64,000 bases of DNA from assembly GCA_020635085.1 (NCBI GenBank), contig JACKAL010000003.1:62001-126000 (forward strand), written 5' to 3'. Of the stretch, positions 17,833 through 26,728 are shown piece by piece. The notes under the pieces are model-generated. The model worked only from the letters and a program-made list of their open reading frames with translations. It searched no databases and had not been told where the DNA came from. Origin of the DNA: Pseudobdellovibrionaceae bacterium (GTDB lineage Bacteria; Bdellovibrionota; Bdellovibrionia; Bdellovibrionales; JAGQZY01). The stretch's first letter is position 1, and each line of letters starts with the position of its first letter. Made by a program: the position numbers and the translations under genes.

Positions 17833-17967
17833 AGATCCTTCGCGTCCGCTCAGGATGACGGTTGGGGTTTCGGTCTTGCAAAGCTTTACGAATTGAAATC
17901 GTAAAGCTTTACTTATTGCTTCTGAGGCTTTACGAATTGTCATCCTGAGGCTTTAGCCGAAGGATCT
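17833..17967. repeat. REP-like inverted-repeat element
   Basis: Outer arms start AGATCCTTCG and end CAGGATGAC (17833-17859). They pair imperfectly with 17939-17967 (GTCATCCTGAG ... CGAAGGATCT). Inside is a perfect 12-bp palindrome, AAAGCTTTACGA (17880-17891) with TCGTAAAGCTTT (17899-17910). GCTTTACGAATT occurs again near 17929. This type of ATCCTTCG/CAGGATGAC palindrome is common as an intergenic repeat in several phyla. It lies between the flagellin terminator and the end of the GNAT gene. No transposase is present. Confidence 0.75.
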
Positions 17968-17968
17968 A

Positions 17969-18703
17969 TCACCAATAGGTTTCAAAATTTTCGTTCTCGC
18001 AGTTCATACCTACAAAAATTTTATTGAGAGCTACTTTTTGGTTATAAAAATGTTCAGATGTCGCAATATTTTTATTCAGCCATTCTATAACCACCGCATT
18101 GCCTAGACTTTCGGGATCATTGTGAAGATAATTTGGTACAAGAGAAATTACGCGAAAACCTTCTTTTAATTGAAAAGATAGAGTAGGGTCAAACACCTCC
18201 TTGCGAAGTACTTTTAGGAGATATTCCTTAGGAGACAGGTTTTTTGCATATGTTTGATAGCCACGTAAGCGAGCGCCCGCGCGAATGCGTAAAAGACCTA
18301 GATTTTCCACGATCGTACGGCGCCCCTCGTACAAAAGTCGACCGAGTCCGCGTCCCTGAAAACGTGGGTCTACCATGATTTCAGCTCCGTAAAGTGTGCG
18401 CCCATGCAGAGGATCGTGGTTGGTAAAAAAGCCTTTATCGGTGAAATCACTCCAAGAATCACCCATTTCATAATCTTCCCACAACACAATAAGGCTTGCC
18501 GCCATACCAACAATACGACCGCTCGATAAATCTTCGACGACCAATTGGCCTTGTGGAAAGATATTAATATGGGAGGCAAGTTGATCTAGATTCCAAGGTT
18601 TTACAAAAGGATATACTTGTAAGCAAACTTCTTGAATTCCAATAAAATCTTTAGGCTCTGTTTGTCGAACACAAAAACCATTTTTTTCTAAGTAGAGACT
18701 CAT
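17969..18703 (-). CDS. GNAT-family N-acetyltransferase
   Basis: It transfers an acetyl group from acetyl-CoA to an unknown substrate. The GNAT fold is visible: the motif VDPRFQGRGLGRLLYEGRR (about 112-130) binds the CoA pyrophosphate, with preceding strands LVVEDL and IVGMAASLIVLW. At 244 residues it is longer than a minimal GNAT. Its ATG overlaps the nitrilase stop (ATGA), so the two are co-translated. Fused GNAT-nitrilase proteins exist in many bacteria, and this looks like the same pair as separate genes. Confidence 0.85.
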   Translation of the reverse strand: MSLYLEKNGFCVRQTEPKDFIGIQEVCLQVYPFVKPWNLDQLASHINIFPQGQLVVEDLSSGRIVGMAASLIVLWEDYEMGDSWSDFTDKGFFTNHDPLHGRTLYGAEIMVDPRFQGRGLGRLLYEGRRTIVENLGLLRIRAGARLRGYQTYAKNLSPKEYLLKVLRKEVFDPTLSFQLKEGFRVISLVPNYLHNDPESLGNAVVIEWLNKNIATSEHFYNQKVALNKIFVGMNCENENFETYW

Positions 18704-19590
18704 ATTTGCACGACTTCTGCTACATCGATGAGCTCTGAAGTATGCTGACTATCTCGTAGCGGTAACACAGTTCCTTGCTTACGAGATTCATCAATGAGAG
18801 CTAAGTTGATTTCTCCAATCACCATCGCCTCCTGATTGGGCACACCTTCAGCAAGAATACCATCGCGTGAAAAAGAAAAATCCGAAGGGTTGAGGATAGC
18901 GGCCTGACCGTAATTAAGAGAAATAGCTGGTACCATTGGTAATGATCCGACTGTTGCGGAATGAATAACATACATTTGATTCTCGATGGTGCGTGCATGG
19001 GCGCAGTAGCGTACCCGTAAAAAACCTTGTCGATCATCAGTGCAACTTGGCGTAATGAGTAGCTGTGCACCTTTTTGCGCAGCTGCACGCGCAATTTCGG
19101 GGAATTCGACATCATAACAAATGGCAACGGAGAATTTTCCAAAGTCAGTTTCGAAAATTTTTAACGTTTTTCCGGATGAGACATGCCATTCTTCACTTTC
19201 AAAACGTGTCATGTGTAATTTGGATTGATAGCCAGATTTTCCAGAAGGACTGAACACATGGCAGCGATTGTATACGGTTTCGCCATTGCTACTTAGCGAT
19301 GGAATTGTCCCACCAACAATGTAGACATTGTGTTTCTTTGCAAGTTTTGCCATCAATTCACAAAAACGATCTTCTTGCTTTGCTAAACCACGTATTTGTT
19401 CATGGATGGGGACTTTGATATTTCCGAGAGTGAGTAGTTGTGTCGTAAAATACTCAGGAAAAACGATCAAACGTACCTTGTAATCTGCTGCCGTTTCTAC
19501 AAGAGACTCGACTTGTGCTTCAAAATCCTGAAAAGACAGAACGGGACGAATAAAGTATTGAAGTGTTGCTACGCGTACTCGATTTAGCAA
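18700..19590 (-). CDS. Carbon-nitrogen hydrolase (nitrilase superfamily)
   Basis: It hydrolyses a C-N bond in an amide or nitrile of unknown identity. The Glu-Lys-Cys triad is in FPEYF, QSKLHMTRFE and VAICYDVEFPE. The frame opens at 19662, but AAGGAGG lies directly before TTG 19590, and conserved sequence begins there (LNRVRVATLQYFIRP). I therefore choose TTG 19590 (296 residues, usual for the family). Co-transcribed with the GNAT gene. The pair separates the flagellin genes from flaG-fliD, on the opposite strand. Confidence 0.88.
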   Translation of the reverse strand: MLNRVRVATLQYFIRPVLSFQDFEAQVESLVETAADYKVRLIVFPEYFTTQLLTLGNIKVPIHEQIRGLAKQEDRFCELMAKLAKKHNVYIVGGTIPSLSSNGETVYNRCHVFSPSGKSGYQSKLHMTRFESEEWHVSSGKTLKIFETDFGKFSVAICYDVEFPEIARAAAQKGAQLLITPSCTDDRQGFLRVRYCAHARTIENQMYVIHSATVGSLPMVPAISLNYGQAAILNPSDFSFSRDGILAEGVPNQEAMVIGEINLALIDESRKQGTVLPLRDSQHTSELIDVAEVVQI

Positions 19591-19730
19591 GAGTCCTCCT
19601 TGGTTGCTGTGGGTTACCACTTCGAAGTAAAGTGTTGATTTCAAAGCGGGTACGACCCTCATTAAAAAATTAAGATATAGTAAAATTTTTTTAAATAAAC
19701 CACAATACGCACCTTAGCACTTCAATCATT

Positions 19731-19757
19731 TAATTTTTTCTTAAAATATACCGATAT
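19731..19757 (+). promoter_or_regulatory. Sigma-28-like promoter of flaG-fliD-fliS
   Basis: TAATTTTT-N11-ACCGATAT has the FliA spacing exactly and keeps the CGAT core of the -10. It ends 9 bases before the flaG ATG, which would make the mRNA almost leaderless. Confidence 0.55.
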
Positions 19758-19766
19758 AGAGATAGC

Positions 19767-20129
19767 ATGAATATAAGATCGCTGTCCCATATTGTGACTC
19801 CGGTTACGTCTTCGATAAAAGAGGCGTCAAATACCATTAAATCGCACGATACGACGGAGCGAGATGCAGATGGAAGAGAGCCGCAAAAAGGACCTCCGCG
19901 AGAACTTACTGAAGATGAAATCGAAAAAGTTTTAAAAAACTTGCGTGAACATCCCGGAATTATGGCCAATAATTTGTCAGTCGAATTGATTCATGAGAAT
20001 GAGATTCGACTGATTGTTATCAAAACTGCAGATGATCAAATCGTTCGTCGAGTTCCACAAAGTGAATTCTATCAATTACTAGAGACATTAGACCAGAAGA
20101 ATGGTCGGCTTTTTAGTAAGACAGCTTAA
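19767..20129 (+). CDS. flaG: FlaG-family protein
   Basis: FlaG-type proteins influence filament length and usually lie before fliD, as here. The N-terminal half is polar and disordered-looking (KSHDTTERDADGREPQKG). The C-terminal half has the FlaG fold signature: LSVELIHENEIRLIVIKTADDQIVRRVPQSEF. 120 residues is the usual length. No clear Shine-Dalgarno precedes the ATG. First gene of the filament-cap operon. Confidence 0.82.
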   Translation: MNIRSLSHIVTPVTSSIKEASNTIKSHDTTERDADGREPQKGPPRELTEDEIEKVLKNLREHPGIMANNLSVELIHENEIRLIVIKTADDQIVRRVPQSEFYQLLETLDQKNGRLFSKTA

Positions 20130-20236
20130 AATATCCATAAGCCCAGAGCCATATTTATGACTCACGGTTCAGTCTTTTCTTATTGCATACTAGGGTATGT
20201 CCTTAAGGATCTATCGCTAGAGTGTAAAGGAGAAGA

Positions 20237-21619
20237 ATGCCCCCGGTTCGTTTAGCAGGTATAGGCACAGGGTTATCATCCGTTGTCGATCAAATTGTCG
20301 CAGCGGAACGCGAGCCTATTAAAAATCTAGAAACCAGCAAACAAAAAATCGAAACACGTTTAAATCTTGTTTCCGATTTAGAGGGAAAACTTTCTGGTGT
20401 GCGCACGAGTTTAAAAGACATGATAGGAAACACTAAGTTTCAAGATTATTCATTAAGTGTTTCCAACCCGGATGTTTTATCGGGAACTGTTGAGGCAGAG
20501 AAAGCAGCGCCTGGAAATTGGAAAGTAGAAGTGTTAAAGCTAGCTGAGAATTCGGGAACTCTTTCCAACATGGTGCCCACAAAAGATGAAACCCGCTTGG
20601 GTGTCGGTTATTTAAAGTTTGATACACCTGATGGACAAAAAACAGTTTATATAAACGATGGGAACAATACCCTACAGGGTATGGCACAAGCAATAAATAA
20701 TGCTTCGATGGGTATAACGGCTACGGTAGTTCAAGATGGCTCCGATGGTACTGATGGCTATCGCATGATCATTGCTTCAGATTATTACGGTAATAATCAG
20801 GATGTTGAGTTTCCCACCATATATCTTTTAGACGGAGATCAGGATCTCTATTTCGATAAAGAGCGTCAGTCGCAAAACGGCATAATTAAAGTTAATGGCT
20901 TTGATGTGGAAGTAGTAAATAACAAACTTGAAGATGTGATTCCTGGTGTTTCCTTGGATTTGAAAAGCGCTCAACCCGGTCGAGTGGTGGATATTAATTT
21001 AACGGAAAACTATGAAGCGATTGAAACCAAGATTCGTGGCTTTGTTGATGCCATGAACGGAGTATTGGGTTTTATTCAGACACAAAACCAGATGAATGAA
21101 AAAACAGATACGACGAAAACTCTCGGTGGAGACTCGTCGTTGCGTAGTTTGGAAAATCGTATTCGGCAAATGGTGCAGGGAGCTGTTTATAACACAAATG
21201 GCTCGATCAATCGGTTGAGTCAGCTGGGAGTCGAATTTAATCGTGCAGGGACTTTAGATTTTAAAGAAGACAAATTTCAAAAAGTATTAAAAACAAATCC
21301 AAAAGATGTTCTCGCTTTTCTCAAGGGTGATGGCAGTCCTCAGTCCGGTTTTATTGGTAAAGTACGTATGACAATAGATAATACAACGAATGTCAATTAT
21401 GGCGTGCTTAGTAATAAGAAGCGTGGATTGCAAACGCAAATGAGTCAAATTGACCGAAATATAGATAATAAAGAAAAGGCTCTTGCGGTTAAAGAAGATA
21501 ATTTAAGAAAGAAGTTTTCTAAAATGGAAGAGCAAATGGCAAAGCTTCAAGCACAAGGTGCACAGTTAGGTGCGATGGGAGCTGGCGGTGGTGGTGTTGC
21601 ACAATTGATTGGTGGATAA
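20237..21619 (+). CDS. fliD: Flagellar filament cap protein FliD (HAP2)
   Basis: It caps the growing filament and folds incoming flagellin outside the cell. The N-terminus (MPPVRLAGIGTGLSSVVDQI, then EREPIKNLE and a coiled coil) and the C-terminal coiled coil (SNKKRGLQTQMSQIDRNIDN to FSKMEEQMAKLQAQ) are the HAP2 N and C domains. 460 residues is normal. The last 20 residues are Gly-rich. AAGGAG precedes the ATG. fliS follows after 12 bp. Confidence 0.96.
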   Translation: MPPVRLAGIGTGLSSVVDQIVAAEREPIKNLETSKQKIETRLNLVSDLEGKLSGVRTSLKDMIGNTKFQDYSLSVSNPDVLSGTVEAEKAAPGNWKVEVLKLAENSGTLSNMVPTKDETRLGVGYLKFDTPDGQKTVYINDGNNTLQGMAQAINNASMGITATVVQDGSDGTDGYRMIIASDYYGNNQDVEFPTIYLLDGDQDLYFDKERQSQNGIIKVNGFDVEVVNNKLEDVIPGVSLDLKSAQPGRVVDINLTENYEAIETKIRGFVDAMNGVLGFIQTQNQMNEKTDTTKTLGGDSSLRSLENRIRQMVQGAVYNTNGSINRLSQLGVEFNRAGTLDFKEDKFQKVLKTNPKDVLAFLKGDGSPQSGFIGKVRMTIDNTTNVNYGVLSNKKRGLQTQMSQIDRNIDNKEKALAVKEDNLRKKFSKMEEQMAKLQAQGAQLGAMGAGGGGVAQLIGG

Positions 21620-21631
21620 AGAGGGGGTTGA

Positions 21632-22024
21632 GTGTCGAACGGGTATGGAAAATATAAGAAAGCAGCTGTGGAGAGTGCCAATAAGGAAAAAATATTGCTC
21701 ATGCTCTATGAGGGGGCAATGCGTTTTATAAAGCAGGCAGTCGAAGCAGTTGATAACAAAGATATTGCAAAGCGCGGAGAGAGTATCGGTCGCGCCTACG
21801 ATATTATTATGGAGTTAACTAGCAGTCTCAACTTCGAAGTGGGCGGAGATATGGCTAAAAATCTTGAGCAGCTTTACATCTATTGTTTAGATGAGTTAAC
21901 GAGAGCCAATTTAACGGGAGATAAAAAACATTTAGAAAATTCCCTAAAGGTTTTGAATATTCTTTACGATGGATGGTGTAAGGCTATTGAATCGGTTAAA
22001 AAGAAGGAGACAAAAAGTGCTTAA
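21632..22024 (+). CDS. fliS: Flagellin export chaperone FliS
   Basis: It binds the flagellin C-terminus in the cytoplasm and keeps it unfolded for export. It has 130 residues and a GTG start. The N-terminal YGKYKKAAVESANKEKILLMLYEGAMRFIKQA is the classic FliS helix pair. The body is all-helical with LYIYCLDELTRANL. Its end overlaps the next ORF by 8 bases. Confidence 0.96.
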   Translation: MSNGYGKYKKAAVESANKEKILLMLYEGAMRFIKQAVEAVDNKDIAKRGESIGRAYDIIMELTSSLNFEVGGDMAKNLEQLYIYCLDELTRANLTGDKKHLENSLKVLNILYDGWCKAIESVKKKETKSA

Positions 22025-22445
22025 GGAAGAGAGTAATATCAACTTGATTATGCAGCTGCTCGAAGAAAAAAACGAATTATTACGTTTATTTCTAGAGATC
22101 TCCGAAAAAGAACGTCGCAGTTTTAAAGCGAGAAACTTTGATAATTTGGAAATTCTCTATGTTAGTCGAGAAGAACTTTTAGAGAATATTCAGTGTATTG
22201 ATAAGCGTCTAGATCTTTATTCGGCAAAAGAGAACCCAGAAACAATCACACCAGAACAAAAAAGTAAAATTACTAAAACACTAGAAACTAAGCAATTATT
22301 AGTTAACGAAATTTTGTCTCAGGATTTAGTGATGCTTTCGTGCATTGATAACGAAAAATCTGGATTGATTAAGAAAATTTCTTCTGTGCGTACAGGACGA
22401 CGTTTGATGAAAGCTTACCGACGCCTCCCAGACATTGTCGAATAG
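22017..22445 (+). CDS. FliT/FlgN-like small helical protein
   Basis: The start is GTG 22017, behind AAGGAG, overlapping the end of fliS. An earlier in-frame ATG (21969) lies within fliS and is unlikely. The 142-residue protein is all-helical and highly charged (LLEEKNELLRLFLEISEKERR...). Its position, size and composition match FliT or FlgN export chaperones, which bind FliD or hook-associated proteins. Sequence similarity alone is not decisive. Confidence 0.65.
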   Translation: MLKEESNINLIMQLLEEKNELLRLFLEISEKERRSFKARNFDNLEILYVSREELLENIQCIDKRLDLYSAKENPETITPEQKSKITKTLETKQLLVNEILSQDLVMLSCIDNEKSGLIKKISSVRTGRRLMKAYRRLPDIVE

Positions 22446-22484
22446 CATCGCTCTCAGTTAAAATTTTTTATCCCTAAATAAGTG

Positions 22485-22504
22485 AGGCCATATCTCAATG
22501 GCCT
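22485..22504 (+). terminator. Weak hairpin after the fliS operon
   Basis: A 7-bp stem AGGCCAT/ATGGCCT with a 6-nt loop lies 40 bases after the stop. Only two T follow, so termination is uncertain. Confidence 0.4.
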
Positions 22505-22661
22505 TTCATCTAGTACTCTGAAATAAAATTTCGTTCAAAAAAATGACTGGACTCTTGCGCCGAGCTGACGGTTTTGTAGATTTATGCTTTAGATATGGCA
22601 ATATATTTAATTTCGCATGGCACCATCCTTGCTTTGTCATTAAGTACAACCAGGGGGATAC

Positions 22662-23582
22662 GTGCTGGAGCAGAGATTTTTTGACGCTGAAGTTTTGGAA
22701 ACAACAAGAGAACTGTCCGAAGGACTCGATCGATTTCACTTTTTAATGAACAGTGGTCACTTGGAAGATGCCAGAGTGGAAATTTATAAAGTTGCTAGTA
22801 GGTGCAATCAGTCTTTTGTATGGAAAAATTTGTATTGGCTAGAAGTAAAAAGATCTTCAGAAGAGGGTCAAATCTATGCGGCTCGAAAACTCGTAGACAT
22901 TGAAGAGAGCTCAGCAAATCAATTTTTATTAGCTAAAGCTTTTGTACGTTCTGGAAGCGATAAAGAAGCTTTAAGTGTTTGCCACAATATACTGGATTCC
23001 TATCGCGAAGATGATGGTATCATTTTCTTAGTTTTTAAAATGATGGGAAGTATTTATCAAAGAGCCAATGATTTTGAAGCCGCCGAAGAATATTATAATA
23101 AAGCATATGCTATCAATTCTACAGATATAGATGTGCAAATTTCTATTGGGTATTTGTATCTGCAGAATCAAAAAATGGATTTGGCGCGCGAAAAATTTTC
23201 GAATATTTTACTGACTAATGAAACGATCTTAGAGGCTCGCATTGGTCTTGCGTTAATTCATTCTAACTTGGGTGAATATGAGGTAGCGTGTGCCAATTTA
23301 GCAGCAGTATTAGATTTAAATCCAGGACATGCTCTGGCGCTATCACTTTATACGAAATGGTCTAATCATTGTGCAGATGGAACATATCCTCAAACGTATT
23401 TGGATCAATATCTCAAAGATCATCCCAGCGATGATTCCGTTTTAACTTTAATGTTGAGCTGGCTCGTTGAAAACCAAAGATACGAAAAGGCAAATGAGCT
23501 CATGCCAAGACTCAAAAAAAATTATCAAGGAAACCCTAAACACCTCATCGAAGTAGAAAAATGCCTACGCAACATTCTATAA
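22662..23582 (+). CDS. Tetratricopeptide-repeat protein
   Basis: GTG start behind AGGGGGA. About 306 residues of helical TPR units. The clearest are at about 125-160 (GSIYQRANDFEAAEEYYNKAYAIN), 160-190 and 195-230 (ARIGLALIHSNLGEYEVACANL). There is no signal peptide, so it is likely cytoplasmic. The last codons overlap the next gene by 22 bases, so the two are coupled. TPR proteins are scaffolds, and this one lies between filament genes and a two-component system. Confidence 0.8.
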   Translation: MLEQRFFDAEVLETTRELSEGLDRFHFLMNSGHLEDARVEIYKVASRCNQSFVWKNLYWLEVKRSSEEGQIYAARKLVDIEESSANQFLLAKAFVRSGSDKEALSVCHNILDSYREDDGIIFLVFKMMGSIYQRANDFEAAEEYYNKAYAINSTDIDVQISIGYLYLQNQKMDLAREKFSNILLTNETILEARIGLALIHSNLGEYEVACANLAAVLDLNPGHALALSLYTKWSNHCADGTYPQTYLDQYLKDHPSDDSVLTLMLSWLVENQRYEKANELMPRLKKNYQGNPKHLIEVEKCLRNIL

Positions 23583-24634
23583 ATTATAAAAATGTAGTCA
23601 TCATGGATTTTGGCTCCGACGTTTCGGCCTGCTCTTCATATGCAGCTGCTCGCTGTTTAGCTCAACAAAGTAATATTAAAATAGTCTTTGCTGGTCTAGA
23701 AAAATTTATGGAGTCTCTTCCGGAGGATGAGGGAATTCATCATGTTTTTGGTTTTGGGTCCAGCTTGTACTATGAGTGCGAACACGCCGACATTGTTTTA
23801 GATTTTACTGAACTCGGTAAGGGAATGACGGAGACAATGCTGATTGTCGATCGTATTGAACATTTTCATTTGAATAAAATGATAGGTGATGCGAGCATTT
23901 TACAAAAAAAAATAGATTTTCTAAGTCTTCATTTATCGAAAAAACTGTCAGTCCATTTTAATTCAGCTGCTATCTCAAAAACGCCCGTTTTTACTTATGA
24001 TGCGAACATGGCAGCTCGTTTAAATATGTTAGGCATACCCACAATAGAGTTGTGTTATCGCTTTCGTCAACACGGCTCATTTCTTGCCAATAGCTTGGTC
24101 ATATTTGGTGACAATTTTGCTTTAATTACTAAGCCAGATTTAGATATGTTATTTACCATTTATCAGATGGGACAAATCAATAATTTATTTATGAACAAAC
24201 CCATTTTAGAATTGGATTGGGACTTACTGTATTATAGTTTAGATAAATCTAAAACAACATTAGCAACAAAAAAATATCCTGTTAGCCCAATGGAAACTTT
24301 TTTAGATGTGTTTTTTCGTAGTTTTTTACTAGATGAAAATAAAGACAATGCTGGTATTGAGCAACTGGTATCATTAACTAAGAAAATTGATTCGATTGAC
24401 CTTGAAGAAACTTTTCGTTTTATTAAAAATCAATTGCAACAATGTTTGCGGGATTTGGATGAGGAAGATTTCCCCCTATCAGGACCCTGGTGGAATTATG
24501 TGCGCAGTTATTTGACTCAAGATATGTTAACCTCAGCTCCCGAACTGACCAGAGGCGTGCGCAAGTGTATTATTGGTCTAGAAATGTTTGAAAGCATCTA
24601 CGAGAGACAGAGAAAACTCTTAAGTATGCATTAG
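23561..24634 (+). CDS. Unknown cytoplasmic protein coupled to the TPR gene
   Basis: Not recognised. 357 residues without signal peptide. The N-terminal 60 residues look like an alternating beta/alpha fold (NVVIMDFGSDVSACSSYAAARCL, then IKIVFAGLEKF). The middle has IELCYRFRQHGSFLANSLVIFG, and the end has a WWNYVRSYLTQDML segment. A Rossmann-like or glycosyltransferase-type fold is possible, but no catalytic motif is convincing. It starts inside the TPR gene and precedes the histidine kinase. Some relation to filament assembly or its control is an inference from position only. Confidence 0.7.
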   Translation: MPTQHSINYKNVVIMDFGSDVSACSSYAAARCLAQQSNIKIVFAGLEKFMESLPEDEGIHHVFGFGSSLYYECEHADIVLDFTELGKGMTETMLIVDRIEHFHLNKMIGDASILQKKIDFLSLHLSKKLSVHFNSAAISKTPVFTYDANMAARLNMLGIPTIELCYRFRQHGSFLANSLVIFGDNFALITKPDLDMLFTIYQMGQINNLFMNKPILELDWDLLYYSLDKSKTTLATKKYPVSPMETFLDVFFRSFLLDENKDNAGIEQLVSLTKKIDSIDLEETFRFIKNQLQQCLRDLDEEDFPLSGPWWNYVRSYLTQDMLTSAPELTRGVRKCIIGLEMFESIYERQRKLLSMH

Positions 24635-24730
24635 TGCTTCAACCACTAGACTATTATCTGGGCGGAATAAAGTTAACGGCCTTGGAAGAAATATTATATC
24701 GTTGTTTATTACTGTAAACTGATTCTCTCC

Positions 24731-24749
24731 TGTGATATTTAATGTCACA
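24731..24749 (+). promoter_or_regulatory. Near-perfect 19-bp palindrome before the histidine kinase gene
   Basis: TGTGATATTTAATGTCACA has one mismatched pair. It recalls CRP/FNR-family half-sites (TGTGA/TCACA), but the half-sites are 9 bases apart rather than 6. It ends 8 bases before the ATG, a position suited to repression. Confidence 0.5.
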
Positions 24750-24757
24750 ATCCAATT

Positions 24758-26728
24758 ATGGTTTCTCCTTCACTTTCTATTCCTGTCTATTCTTTGGGCT
24801 TATCCCAACAGGCACTTGATCAGTTAAAATCCAATGTACATATGCTTACTGAGCAAGAAGTCGATTCTTTTTTACGATCAACAAATCATTTGCTGATTAT
24901 TGTACATGGGAAAGAACTTGCGAATAAGATTCTACTAAAAAGTAAATCACTAAAACAGGAAAAATATTTTCGTTTGATTATCATTGATCAAAAATTTTCT
25001 ATCGAAGACATTACATCGTATAGTAACTCAGGACTTGTTTTTAAAATTGTCTGCGCGAGAAATAAATTTACTGAATTAGATCTTTTTATACATCAGGCTA
25101 TGGAAAAGCTGCTAGAAATCCAAGAGGGTGAAGACATCATTACCAAAGTCAGAGTGCAAAATAAGGTGTTAAGTGAAATCAATGAGAATCTTGAAGATTT
25201 AGTGCGCCAACGTACGGAAAATTTGGAAACTAAAAAACTCGAAGTAGAATCAAAAATACGTCGTATTAAGGATTTAATTAAATTTATTAAAAGTCTTTCG
25301 CAAGTAAATAATTTTGATGACCTGATTCTTTTACTTCGACAAGAGTTTATTAAATTCCACAAAATTCGCTCACCACTCCTTATTTATGTATTGGGTGGTT
25401 CAGAGATGAGGTGCATTTCATTTCAGGGGCCACAAATTATTGATCAAGTCATAGCATCTCATGACACAGATATATTTACGTCAGACAGTGGACATGTGCG
25501 AGAAATTTTAGCCAATGCCTTAGAGCGGCCCATTGGGCCATTGACGGATTTAAAATTTACTTTTGCAAATAATCGCGGAATTCTTCTTTTTGAGCACAGT
25601 TTTAGCGAAGAAGAACTCAACTTATTTAAACAAATTTTAGAGGAACGAGCTGAACCTTTGCGTGTCGCCTTCGAGCGACTTGCACTTAAGTGGCATGCAC
25701 ATTTGATTTCTCGACAATGGTCGTCTACATTTGATTTATTAAAGGATCCGATTCTTATTGTCGATCGTAACTATCGAGTTGTTCGATCGAATAAAAATTT
25801 TTCACGTCATCAAGGTGAGCAGTGTTTTTCTCTATTCGCAGGTCGTTCGACCCCCTGCGTGGGGTGTCCGCTGCCAAGGGCCGTCGAAAACCAAGCGGGT
25901 GAAAAAGGAAAGATTAATATTCTAGAAAAAACTTTTGAAGTCGAAGCTTTTCCCATCGTGGTTGATGGCATTGATGAATCGTCGAATTTGATTGTCCACT
26001 ATAAAGACATTACCCACTCTGTAAATCTACAAGGGCAATTGGTTCAAAGTGAAAAAATGGCAGCAATTGGCATGCTTGCTGGAAATATTGCTCATGAGCT
26101 TAATAACCCGCTTACTGGAATAAAAAGTTTAACACAAATTTTATTATCTGAAGTTCCAGCTTCTTCTCCCGCCCATAGTGATTTATTAGAAGTACAAGGT
26201 GCCGCGGATCGGTGCGAACAAATTATTAAAAATTTGCTTGAATTTTCTACTAATGAAAATAAAGACCTGGTGGAAATAGCGCTGCGTGATGTTGTTCATA
26301 AAACAATTCCGTTAGTTAAAACAGCGCTCCATTATTTTAACACAAAAATTCTCTTAACGGATGTTGACGACTCGATAAAAGTAGATCCGCAACTATTGCA
26401 ACAAGTGATTTTTAATCTCATCAATAATGCCTGTCAGGCAATGGGTGGATCGGGTAGTATTATGATTGAATCAGAAGCATCGGATAAGTCTGTAATACTA
26501 AGAATACGTGATACGGGTCCAGGAGTGCCCATGGATTTGCAAGATGAAATTTTTGCGCCCTTTTTTACAACAAAAGAGGAAGGGCAAGGGACCGGTTTGG
26601 GATTGAGTGTCAGTCGTTCAATTATTGAAAAATTCGGCGGAAAATTATATCTCAATAAAGAGATTCATGAAGGGTCTGAGTTTGTAATCGAGTTACCAAG
26701 GAGCAAAAATGCGCCTACTGATCGTTGA
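24758..26728 (+). CDS. Soluble sensor histidine kinase with PAS domain
   Basis: Two-component kinase. Residues 1-115 look like a degenerate receiver domain (LLIIVHGKELANKILL, FRLIIIDQKFS). A coiled coil follows (about 125-185), then a GAF-like part (about 190-310) and a PAS domain containing the Cys cluster TPCVGCPLPRA. HisKA has the phospho-acceptor His446 in NIAHELNNPLTG. HATPase_c has the N box NLINNACQAM, G1 DTGPGV and G2 GQGTGLGLS. It has no membrane segment, so it senses a cytoplasmic signal. It overlaps the response regulator by 20 bases. The palindrome directly upstream may control it. Confidence 0.92.
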   Translation: MVSPSLSIPVYSLGLSQQALDQLKSNVHMLTEQEVDSFLRSTNHLLIIVHGKELANKILLKSKSLKQEKYFRLIIIDQKFSIEDITSYSNSGLVFKIVCARNKFTELDLFIHQAMEKLLEIQEGEDIITKVRVQNKVLSEINENLEDLVRQRTENLETKKLEVESKIRRIKDLIKFIKSLSQVNNFDDLILLLRQEFIKFHKIRSPLLIYVLGGSEMRCISFQGPQIIDQVIASHDTDIFTSDSGHVREILANALERPIGPLTDLKFTFANNRGILLFEHSFSEEELNLFKQILEERAEPLRVAFERLALKWHAHLISRQWSSTFDLLKDPILIVDRNYRVVRSNKNFSRHQGEQCFSLFAGRSTPCVGCPLPRAVENQAGEKGKINILEKTFEVEAFPIVVDGIDESSNLIVHYKDITHSVNLQGQLVQSEKMAAIGMLAGNIAHELNNPLTGIKSLTQILLSEVPASSPAHSDLLEVQGAADRCEQIIKNLLEFSTNENKDLVEIALRDVVHKTIPLVKTALHYFNTKILLTDVDDSIKVDPQLLQQVIFNLINNACQAMGGSGSIMIESEASDKSVILRIRDTGPGVPMDLQDEIFAPFFTTKEEGQGTGLGLSVSRSIIEKFGGKLYLNKEIHEGSEFVIELPRSKNAPTDR

